Made by a program: the position numbers and the translations under genes | The notes under the pieces: model-generated | Database searches by the model: none | What the model was told of the DNA's origin: nothing | The model's input: the letters and a program-made list of their open reading frames with translations, nothing else | Assembly (NCBI GenBank): GCA_009602735.1 | Contig: WELA01013853.1 | Span: 204,852-246,905 of the forward strand | Direction: 5' to 3' | From: Mesotaenium endlicherianum | Taxonomy: Eukaryota > Streptophyta > Zygnematophyceae > Zygnematales > Mesotaeniaceae | DNA: 42,054 bases | Part shown: positions 1-9,848 of the stretch, piece by piece | How the letters are laid out: each line of letters starts with the position of its first letter | Position numbering within the stretch: the stretch's first letter is position 1

Positions 1-264
1 CCCTCCCCCCATCACCCGAACCCCCTCTCCCCCTGCTCCTCCTCTTCCTTCTCTTCCTTCCCCTCTCCCTCTCTTGCTCTCAATATCTTTCTCCCCATGC
101 ACTTCATACAATGCTGCGCTTCCTGTCGTGAGTGTATAGCGAGGACGAGGACGAGGACGAGGACGAGCTGATTCGTCGAGAACCAGCCTTTCCTTCTCCG
201 CACCTCCCTCCTCTTCCCTCAGAGCAAGCCCACGTCTCTTCCAAGTGGCGGCGAGCGAGCGCAC
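1..264 (-). other. ACS intron, purine-rich on the minus strand
   Basis: After the donor at 264-263 the minus strand is purine-rich with a GAGGAC hexamer run at 141-167 (plus strand). No acceptor followed by ACS-like coding is seen, so the next exon lies outside the window. Confidence 0.5.
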
Positions 265-1454
265 CTCGATGCTGATGGGCCCCTTGCGGACGTCCAGGTT
301 GGCAGAGTGCACGGCGCCACTTGGCAGCACGTCCCAGGGGTGCTCCCAGTGGAACTGGGCGGCAATCTCCGACCAGAACCCGTCGGGGTCGTCCACAGAG
401 CGCCGGTACATCTCGTCGTACTGCACCCCCCCATTTCGACCATCGGCATGCCGCCATCTCAGCACCGCGAAAGGCCACGCCTTTTCAGTCGAATCGCATT
501 GTGAGAGGGCTGCAGTGCACCAACAGGCAGCAGAGAAATCAGAGGACACCTGTCACGGCTGCGACTGCCCCCCCTCCCCCCCCCCCAGCTGCCCCTGCTG
601 GGTAGCAATATGAGCTGCACGCTGCCGCCTCAATGATTCTGCCTGTTTTTTGGCCCTCTCTCGTGTTGCTTGTTCTGGTCTCTTCTGTTCTGTTTCATAC
701 TCTTAATGGGCTGATGAGGGTGAAGATTGTCATGCTGACAGCTGGTCGGGTGCAGAGATGTATCCAGGTGGCAGCCAAGGGGCAGGCCCAGATTTTCACG
801 CAGCGCCCTCGCTTCCCACAGGCAGAGCCACCTGCCCTGATCAGCGGTATCAAAACTTGCGGTAACCGCTCGTGGAAGCACTTGCACTGCACGCGGGTGT
901 GTGCAGAGAATGTGTACATATGCGCAAAAGAAATGCTCGGTTTCTTCGCCTGGAGGGAGCATTTAAAAGATGTGCACTGAGCAACCCTTGACGTGCCACA
1001 TAGAATTGTGAGGCACTTTCCTTAGCATAGCACATACTGATGATGCTTTATTAGGTAGACCTAGTAGGCCCCACTCAGTGCCTTTCACTCACAGATCGCA
1101 CTTCTGTGGCCAATTAGAAGAAAGGGAAAAAAGCGGAGTGCCTGCCTGCTCTCGGCTGCCTATATGAGCACTCTTCGAGAATGCTTCACTGGCAGAGGTC
1201 GACGACGAAGGCGCCTCTTCCGCCACCTTTGCTCTGCATGGCATTATCCTTCCCTGGGTCTGGCGGCTGCCAGCGCTTGACGTCTCAACCTGAAGGTTGT
1301 TCCTCCCAGGGAGCGCCTGCCATGCGAGGCCAAAGGTTGAATTGAGAGAGGAGGATACGAAAGAAGCACGAATTTCATGGCTGACAGGCGCTGACACTAA
1401 CGCGGCTGTGAGTTGCGCCGTGGCAGCACCCGCGACACAAGAGACAGCTTTCAT
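265..1454 (-). CDS. ACS: Acetyl-CoA synthetase, N-terminal exons (partial)
   Basis: Acetyl-CoA synthetase activates acetate with ATP and CoA; plant forms work in plastids. Two coding exons are visible. Exon 1 is 1454-1146 (103 codons from the first true ATG): a Ser/Ala-rich, acid-poor start typical of a plastid transit peptide, ending KSAHIGSREQ. Exon 2 is 420-265 (52 codons): YDEMYRRSVDDPDGFWSEIA, then NLDVRKGPISIE. Joined in phase 0 they give the ACAS_N hallmark 'AHI.S.EQY..MYRRS..DP..FWSEIA', the entry region of ACS-type enzymes. Exon 2 ends at a GTGCGC donor exactly where the family continues with Trp-Phe; that next exon is not in 1-264, so the gene continues off the left edge. The 1145-421 intron would have a GC donor (CAG|GCAGGC); see findings. 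The AMP-binding core is not in the window, so a close acyl-CoA synthetase relative is possible. Confidence 0.75.
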
Positions 1455-2332
1455 GGCGCCCACACTCCTACTGGGCTGACACCAATATTCTTCGTGAAGC
1501 TGTCAGGACCTTTCACGAGCAATATCTAGTTGGCGCCACAGACGAGCATCACAGAGATATGCTCAGCCCTCCAATGCTAAGGTAAGCCGCAGAAGCGAAA
1601 GCCTTCACCTGCTTTTAAAATTGGTCATTACGATGTTGCTATTTTTCCCACTTCCCAATGCGTCCCCCCCAAAACTGGGATGAGAGTTGCAGCGATTATA
1701 AAGCCCGAGAATGTGGTCCCACCCTAGCTGTCATACCTGGTCCCACCTCCCTGCGCGCCCGGCCTGTGAATGACAACTGCTGGACTGTGCTGGACAGTTC
1801 CGTACTAACTTTGATTCAACTCCTCGTTGCAGCCTCGTTGCAACGTGTACATGCGTGTACAAACTTCGCTCACGCGTTCCAACTGGTTTGGAAATGAGTC
1901 AAAGCCTGGTCAAGCAGGGAGCTGCATGGGTCGGTGCTTCATCCCAGTCTAACCTCAACCAGTCTTTAACCTGCTCCAACCCCTTTAGTGGCTCCTCTAT
2001 TCCTACATAGCACTCCTATATCTTTAATCGTGAAATTCAAGAGATGCAAAGTCAACAGGATGCAGCTGAACAGCAATCAAAGGCACTACGTTTTAACGGT
2101 TTTGCATATGTCATGCTCTAAGCCATCACTTTGTGAAAGGCAATGCCTTTGTCCAAACAAAGAACTGTAAAAGTTTTATTAGACCTATTAGACGTGCAAA
2201 GGTGAGATTGTGAGCGCACCGCTTTTGGGCGCTTATATAAGTACAAACAAATATTCTACGGCCTTGCTTCATAAGCAAGGATATTTTCCTGGTATAGTAC
2301 AAGTGCACAGAGGAAATATATAGTGCACCTCC
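1455..2332. other. Intergenic: ACS 5' flank / GH17 3' flank
   Basis: Moderately AT-rich spacer between the ACS start and the GH17 stop, both on the minus strand. It should hold the ACS promoter and 5' UTR and the glucanase 3' UTR. I see no conserved ORF, RNA gene or convincing core promoter. Confidence 0.4.
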
Positions 2333-5300
2333 TTACATTGAGTAGACCCCACCAGCGGAAAAGGCGCCTATATTGTACTTTGGCTTGATGACTTTGGCAT
2401 GGGGGTCGTACACGTGCATGCCCCAGTGCGCTTCAATGCCGGCTTTCTTGTCCGAGTCGAGAATTTCAAAGAGAATGGTCTTGGGAGCCTTCCCGGGCTT
2501 CTTGGGGGTGCCATGCCCCTTCCTGAGATGGTCCATGAGCGCCTTGTTGTACTTCTCCGCGTGGGGCACGGTTGCCAGAGGTGCACCAGCTGTCGGCCAC
2601 CCGCTCTCGCCCACGATGACCTCCAAATCGCTGTACCCGATCTTCTCGAGCGCGTAGTACACACCGTCCAGGCTTGCGTCAAATGAGTTGTAGTACCTAG
2701 AGTCACACACACACACACACATACACACACACACACACATGCACACAGATGATCGTTGCCCAGGTGCCGTTAGAAGTCAGCCAAGCGTGAGCCACTGAGA
2801 TGCAGCGCATGAAGCATCTTGTGGGCTGTCAGCAGATGAGGGCAGAGATCGATGCAAGATGACCAAGCCGGGCCCGATTATGGGCTCAGGGAGCATCACC
2901 ATGCGTATGCCATCATCAGAACCGTTCCGTTGAAGACGCGGGCAACACCAGCACTTAACAGAACTCGAGAGGAGCTCATGTTGAAAGTGAGGGTGAGGGT
3001 GCAGAGGGGAGGAGAGGAAAGGGGAGGAGAGGGCAGACCTGAGGTGCGACTTGGGGTCCACAAACTCGGACTTGTTGCCAGGCGAGAAGAAGTAGTACTC
3101 CAGAGGGCCCAGCTTGCCGCTACTGTGCGCCTGCGCCGCCGCAAAGTATGGATACAGATGAATCTGCACATGCATGCACGCGCCTCCAGTCGGTCAGAGA
3201 GGTTGCACCAGCAGCTGCAGCAGCAGCAGCACCAGCTGAGTCCCTGAAGAAGTCAAGGCTACTTCTACTGAATCTTCATTGTCACTCATTCACACGCGCG
3301 CGCACACGCACACAGACATACGTTGCCTGCCGAAGGACATATCCTGGTGCACTGCCAGACCCTCCCTGAGGCTCACGCGGCTCGCACTTCAGGCTCTGCT
3401 GAAGAAAAAGAACCCTCTTTCCCACACTAGAAGCACATGAACAGACGGGTTGGGTGCCCCTTTCATCAGTCAACGCAGTCCCGCTGACCTGACCCGATGT
3501 GTTGGCCAGCCCAGCGGGACACAACTTTGGGGGGGGAGGGTCAGAGGATAAGAGAGCGCGGCGGCGTGGCAGAGAAGAAAGGGAGGGAGGGAGGGAGGAG
3601 AGGGCGTCGGGGCGCGCACGATGAAGGGCGAGCCGAGGATGCGCAGGTGCTTGCACAGCGTCTTGATCTGGTTGTCGATGCGCGGCTGGAAGCACGCGCT
3701 GGACGGCGGCCACGCGTTGGCCATCACGGACGCCGCCAGCGGGACGCCCGTCTGCACGCGGCCCTTGAGGCCCAGGGAGATGAGCGCGTCGTGCAGGTTG
3801 GCCAGCGCCGGCAGCATCGCGTTGTCGTACCTGCGCCCCTCTTCCCCCCCCCCAAACACACAAAAAGAACGCCCCCAGGTATGTCACACCCCCTGCCTGT
3901 ATGCTTGTTGTGTGCAAAGGACACACACTCACGTACGCCGCCATGGACATACGCACGCCGGCCCGCCTGCCTGCACGTCCGCCCGAAGGAATGCCTGTGT
4001 CTGCACGCCACCTAAGCTCCTGTGGATGCTCTCCCAACATCAGGCAATGTTGCAGGCGCGCTCCCTTCCTACCCACGCCCAAACTTCACACCTCGCATAA
4101 TACCATGCAACGAGACGGGCAGGGAGCTTAGGAGGGAGTCTGGAGGGTCAGGGGGGGGGGAGAAGGGGGAGAAGTAAGTACGGCTTGTCCCAGCTGGGCT
4201 CATTGCCCACGAGCACAAAGTTGACGGCGCAGCCGCGCGATGCGGGGCCCACCACGTGCTGCTGCACCCAGCTCTTTGCCGCCGCCTCCCCCTTGTACGG
4301 GGACCCCGGGCCACCTGTCGGCTCCCGGTTGGTCAGGCTGGCATCAGGCCACATTGTGATCGTCACCTGCAACGCACTCACTCGCATTTGCACGGGACAC
4401 ACAGGGGAAGTGGCGCTTCGTGAATGCCTGGACCTACAGAAGTGAACTCTGCTTGGGCACAAGAAGTCCAGAGGTATAGGGTGACACTTCAGACCCAATT
4501 TTAACACGTATTCACATAGCTATCCAGGGTAGCAATGCTACACCTCCGCATAGATCGTTGTGTGCAGATTTACAGGGAGGGAAGCACACACAGACAGACA
4601 CACACAGGCACACACCACAGTCACATACGCCTATATGTGCACAAACGATTTTGTATAGGAGCTTTGACCCACCCCCACCTTAGCACAGCACGCTGCTCTT
4701 GTCCTTGTTCTTCATGCCCCCTTTTTTTGGCCCCCTCCCTTTTCATGCGCCACCAGAGCAAGGGCTTGGCAGAGAGGACAGATTTGACCAGGACATTGTT
4801 GCCAGCAGCAGCTGGCGTAGTGGAGGCAGGAAGAGCAAGGGTAGCTGCTGCACGGCACCGCAGAGGGCGATGTGAAGCAACCTCATCATCGTCATCGTCA
4901 CCATTTCCATACCGGAGCTTCTATCACTCTCCAACAGCGCAGGGAAGCAGAGGGGAAATTTTACATGGCCTTAGGATCTCCGTTTTGAAATTCTAAAAAT
5001 GTTAAGAGAGGACCTCGGCCTCCTCTGCTGAGAGGCGTGCACAGGGCACCCCGCTAGCAGAAGCCTCGGTGACGGGCGTGTGCTGTACGCCGGAGAATGC
5101 TCAACTTTTCCCGCACTTCTGTCGATCTTAAGCTCCCTCTAAGACAAAACACTTACATTTGCAAACTTTCGCTCACATCGTCCTGATTACGCATGTCTAC
5201 ACTATACATATCGGTGGACATTTTTGTGGACCGGCCTGCTGATTGTAAGAGGCCAACATGCCCTCTTCTCCTGCCCTCTCCTTCAAACGTGACTTGAGGA

Positions 5301-7112
5301 CTGCTGAGGTGGCAGGGCATGCTGAGCTGGACTCACGGAAATGCCCGAGTTGGCCAAGGCCTTCTCGGTGGCGGGGCTGAGAGTGGCGTACAGGCGCACC
5401 CTCTTGATGCCCAGCTCCTTCATCCGCGCCACCACCTGGCCCGCCCACGTGCACGCCACGTGTCGCACCAGCGCTCAGCCCATGCATTGCTCGACACAAG
5501 AAGCAGCAAGCACACAGTGACATTTGTTGAAGGGCCCACGCACCCATGCACAGAAACATGCCTGCTGCCTCCATGCTCATTATCATCGCATGGGCTGAAG
5601 GGTTCTGATCACATGTGGCACTTTCTCCCATCTCTCTTACAAGTGCGTCTGAGTGTCAGCCATGGCTAGAGTTGGCTTGCAGTAGTCACTAATATCATAC
5701 ACAAATGCATATATCGTGCCCCAGGCATATGTAGATGTATGCATGCATGCTAATGTGCCTGTGCCTGCCTAGGGATCCATGCTACTGTACACTCAGATGT
5801 GGCGTGAGTGGGCCCAAAGCCTTCTTCCCATACCGCAGAGACGCTCGTGGAAATCTGCCAGAGGGACCATGCTCAGGTTGCTAGCACAAGTAGCCTTTCA
5901 CAAAGGCACACCCTGACTCTGCGTGCCTCTCATCTGCATGTAAACATGTGGTATTTATAACATGCTTGCAATACTCAAAGAACCTCCCTCCACACACTTG
6001 GCTAAGCTCCCAGTCCTTGACTGGCATATCGAGCTTCGTGGCCACCTGCAGCATACATTGCCATTGGCTTAGCTAGGGATGGTATATATCTCTCCCCCCT
6101 TCTACGCTCAAAAAGGAAGCCAAGGAAGCCTCTCGGATTTAACACATCCACTAAAACGAAACGCAGCTGCAGGTTTAGGTTGGGGTAGGCTTTGCACGTA
6201 CAAGGTCGGGTGGGGCATCAACAGATGTGTGGCCCTGCCCCCAGTTGATCCCGATGTCCTCGCCTTCACCGGGACTAATAATATCAGAAACTGCTCAATA
6301 AAAGTACATCAAATGCAGTGGGATGCAGACCACTCCTAAAACCCTTGTAGCAAGGAATTTTATCTCCAGGCCACACGTCTACTCATCTAGCATTAACATA
6401 CTTGCCAACAGACGAACACCACATGCCAACAGACGAGGGGAAGCATCAGAAGACACCTATCAGCAGGCTCTGGTATAGCCCTGTTAAGGATTCCTCAACG
6501 GCGAATTTAAAGGACCTGGGAGTGAGACGGCATTATTTTTGCTCCCACCTTTTGCACCAAATTTGCTTGCAAGAGAGTCGAATCCCGACTGCAGCATATG
6601 ATTCATGTCTCCATGCATGAGCTTGTCCATTGCAGCCCTCTTCCCTGCTCTGAGTAGGGAGTCCAGCTTATAAGCGTTAAAACTCAATGAAGAAAAGTTA
6701 CGAAATGTAAGGGGACCCGTGGGGCGACTTCAAACGAGTCTAAGGTCAGAAATCTAAACTTCAGTCTCTTTTCACCAGAAATGCCTTGCCCAGGATTGGT
6801 GTTTCCCTCTTATGACGAGCAGGATTAAAGACTTTGGAGTCGCTCCCTCGCTACAGTTCTGCAGTCCTGGCTCTTTCTCGTCAGATTCTCGGACTTGGTC
6901 TCACTCGGAGTGCACGAGACAGCACGACGAGAGGCACAAGAGCAGCACAAGTTGAGCACAAGAAGGCAGGAGTAGGGAGCAATGTCGATGACGCTGCCAC
7001 CTGTCGAGTTCTCAAGGCTTGCGGAAAATCTTACCAAGTTGGCAGGGCTTGCGAGCTGCGTTTCTGCGAGAAGCAGAAGGTAGTACAGTTTAATGCAAGC
7101 ACACGGACTCAT
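2333..7112 (-). CDS. Glycoside hydrolase family 17, glucan endo-1,3-beta-glucosidase
   Basis: Secreted beta-1,3-glucanase acting on callose or cell-wall glucan. Exons (minus): 7112-7035 signal peptide, 6258-6202 (DIGINWGQ start of the barrel), 5435-5337 (MKELGIKRVRLY), 4366-4182, 3830-3620, 3163-3039 (IHLYPYF), 2696-2333 to TAA. Total 1119 nt, 372 residues, normal for the family. All phases close. The catalytic acid Glu is in VGNEPSW (about residue 134) and the nucleophile Glu in VGESGWP (about 282). The barrel ends about 15 residues after the AHWGMH motif with no X8/CBM43 module and no GPI tail, so a soluble extracellular enzyme is expected. The first exon (hydrophobic KLYYLLLLAETQLA core, donor TTG|GTAAGA) and the exon-2 acceptor (GAG|GAC) are the weakest calls; an alternative acceptor lies at 6276-6275. 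Exons 3-7 are secure. The gene is divergent from the PSMD5-like gene. Confidence 0.9.
2704..2748. repeat. CA/TG microsatellite abutting a 3' splice site
   Basis: Alternating CA (TG on the coding strand) interrupted by single ATA and ATG units. It ends a few bases before the last GH17 acceptor (CTCTAG|G at 2697/2696), so a UG tract occupies the place of the polypyrimidine tract. Confidence 0.9.
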
Positions 7113-7239
7113 GCAGGCTCGTGAAGAATAAATCTTCTAGACACGGAAATTGAGGTACGGAAGAGTGCGTGCACAAACTGGGACGTTGAGTACGCTGATT
7201 CTGGACGCAGAAAGAATTGAGTGGCCGTCTCCCTGTACC

Positions 7240-7630
7240 CTGTCGTCGAACTCACGTACCCTTGCCTTTTCGTACACCTTCCGTTTTTTCTCGTACCCCT
7301 GTCGCCTCCCTTCTCGTATCTGTTCGTACCCCTTCCGCCTCTCTTCACGTACCTCCACGGTCTCTTCTCGCGTTCCCTGGGACATCTCTTCGTGTACTCC
7401 TGCGGTCTGTCATCACGTACCCCTATCGTCTCGTTTCACGTACCCTGGCCGCCTGTGTTCATGTATCCCTGCGGTCTCTCTTCCCATATCCCTGCGGTCT
7501 CTCTTCCCATATCCCTGCGGTCTCTCTTCCCATATCCCTGCGGTCTCTCTTCACTTTACTCCTGTCGTCTTTTTTCCCGTACCTTGGCCGACTCTCTTCG
7601 TATTTCTGCCTTCTCTACATCTCGTGAGAG
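7240..7630 (+). repeat. 23-bp minisatellite, about 15 units
   Basis: Pyrimidine-rich tandem array. Three adjacent units around 7475-7545 are identical (TCCCTGCGGTCTCTC core followed by TTCCCATA); flanking units diverge but keep the 23-bp spacing and a CGTACCC-like core. Because 23 is not a multiple of three and the units lack stops, all three plus frames stay open for 136-174 codons; these are not taken as genes. Confidence 0.85.
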
Positions 7631-7639
7631 TGGTGGAGA

Positions 7640-7900
7640 GCCCAGTCTTGGGACGTGAGCGGCACGCAATTTGATAAGCAGGCGTACGAAACATGAGTAG
7701 AAGTGGGTTATGCATGCCCGGACGAGAAGAGGACGCAACTTGGGACGCAAAAGTACGCATCCTGAATTACGACGGAATACGGATTTTGTGAAATGAGGGC
7801 GTATGCAATCAAGGACGCACGGGTACGCAATTTGGGACGGATATTTACACTTCTGGGATCCAGCCGTACATTCTCGGACGCATTGATACGAAATGCTTTG
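7640..7900. repeat. Degenerate GACGCA/TACGCA-rich repeat
   Basis: GGACGCA, GTACGCA and close variants recur roughly every 10-25 bases, and similar motifs appear on the other side of the minisatellite (7140-7210). The GGTACG core resembles the reverse complement of the minisatellite core, so this may be a decayed arm in opposite orientation. Confidence 0.5.
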
Positions 7901-8216
7901 TAGAATGGAATCCTGTGTGTTGACTTCTGTGCAATTCGTGCCTTGCTGTAAGGACTCCTGCAGACTCCTGGCTGCAATTTGTGCATGTAAATTTCGAGAA
8001 CTTGATTAGAATCTTTTGAGTGCCATGCATATAACGTATATGTACGACCACCTCCAGTAGCATGCATACTTTGAAAATTTTCCAGCTGCGGACGTTTTTA
8101 CAAGCTCACTTTTGGTTGATTGCTCCTAGATAATTCTATACGTCGTGTGAGGTTCTGCTACGCGTCGTAGGAATCAAAGTACTCTCAAGCCCTCTGGGCT
8201 AACTTCAATAACTTCC

Positions 8217-9804
8217 ATGGGGTATCCTGTTGTAGCAGCTTCGATGAAAAATGAGCCAGGACACCGTGAACAATTTTCCGCTGATGTTTCCTCCTTCGCT
8301 GGAGAGCTTGGTACGAACAAGCTTGCATTACAATATATGTCAAGTGCTTTACTGGTGACGAGGCGTTTGAAGATAAATTCCATGCTCTGGAAAGGCGGCA
8401 AGTGAGACTTGCTGATGCCTGTATACTATTTCTCCTCCTTCTGTGGCAGGTGTACCTTCTGACGCCTCAGTCGAAGACTTTTTGACAACTTATCCCCTGG
8501 CCTTCATATTGAGGTAGCAGGAGGCAACTTCGTTCTCTTCCACCTGCATCGCTACACTACAACTGCCTTTCGCGCCCAAGAACCACCCAATCATCAGCGT
8601 AGAGGAGCTAGGAAACCCTGCATCGAGCGCAGCCTACGTCAAGTTGCAGTTATTGAAACGGGAAGATGATGCTTGTTGGGAACGAAGGTAGTCCGTGTAG
8701 AGGAAGGGCTGTGGGGGTCCTGAAAATGACACTTGCAGAGCATGCATGCCCCTGCTTAATTTGTGTTAATCTGCCTGCTCTCTGACTGGAGTGTGCTGAG
8801 GATGATGAGCATGGCTGCAGTGTGCTGCAAGCAGAGGATTGCACGCCAGAGCTTGAGGCAGCCACCTGCGCTGCCCTGGAGAGAATCTTCCGCTCCTCCT
8901 ATGGCCTCTCACAGCTCCCGGCTGCCATGGCAAGCGCCCTCCCTCCTCCCTCTTTCTTCAGAAGGCCCATAGTTTCTCCTTGTAAGCGGGAAAGCCTCCT
9001 CCCCCCCCCCCCCCTCCTGTCGTATCTGGCACTCACAGCTTGGAACATAACTCACACACAAGGCCTTTCCACCACGGTGAGTGCAGTAGAGGCAGCAAGG
9101 GAGGCATGCATGACAGCGTTGCCTTCACGGATGAGAGGAAGGGCTGGGCGGCTGCTCGTCGCGCCCGGCTTCTTCATTCAGCGCCTGCTCTTGCAGCTCG
9201 TGACACGTGGCTCTCCGTGTGTGACCCTCGCGGGTGCAGCCGTACGTGAGCATGGGCGTGAGCACGATGGCGGCGTCACCCGCCCTCAGGCGTCTCTCTT
9301 GCTCCCTCGTACTCTCTCGCCCTCTCTTCCTCCCTCCCTCCCTCCCTCTCCCTCTCTCTCTCCCACTCTTATCTGAACTGCCCTCCCTATTCCGCACGTT
9401 TCTGTTTATTATAAATCTGTATTCCGGACGGTTGCCATCCTCTACCTTCCACCATTCTTGATGCTATGCTCCAGCAGCCTTTGTCCGTCCTCATGAATCA
9501 TGCATTCCTTTTGTGTCGGTATTCGGGTATCTGTCGTGGGTACCCGTGTATTGGAGGGGGGTGGTGCTGCTGCTGCTGCTGCAGGTGACCAAGATGCTGC
9601 GCGCGTCAGCCGATCCGGATGCGGCTGTGCTGGCAGTGGCCAATGCACAGCTGCCACCTGCCCTCGTGGCGTGCCTCGCTGACCAGTGAGCCTCTTCTGC
9701 CCCCCACCCACTCAGAGGACAGAAAGTAGCCGGTGGTGAAAACATGCTGCAGCTGGGGCCCCGTGTGGCTAGTAGGAAGTAAGCAGCGTGTGAAAGGGGG
9801 ATGT

Positions 9805-9848
<44 letters not shown>

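Larger units (their letters stand above)
7113..8216. promoter_or_regulatory. Divergent intergenic region shared by GH17 and PSMD5-like genes
   Basis: The two translation starts face away from each other across 1.1 kb, so this region must carry both promoters and 5' UTRs. Most of it is repeats (see next entries). No clear TATA box is assigned. Inferred from gene layout only. Confidence 0.45.

Noticed and set aside
12..203. Minus-strand reading with Gly-Trp-Phe as the next ACS exon
   Set aside because: After Trp-Phe the sequence is repeat-encoded LVLVLVL, not the conserved ACS continuation.
6484..6687. Minus-strand exon-like stretch (MDKLMHGDMNHM, good acceptor before it) as a GH17 exon
   Set aside because: Not homologous to GH17 and not needed for the frame; falls in the first intron. 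Could be an unrelated or alternative exon.
7470..7560. CRISPR-like array
   Set aside because: Units are contiguous without unique spacers; eukaryotic minisatellite.
7150..7674. Three overlapping plus-strand ORFs as protein genes
   Set aside because: They are translations of a stop-free 23-bp minisatellite in three frames.
8300..8400. Alternative reading CFTGDEAFEDKFHALERRQ with a GTGAGA donor as PSMD5 exon 1
   Set aside because: Phase 0 does not fit exon 2, which needs one leftover base; the 8217-8310 exon fits.
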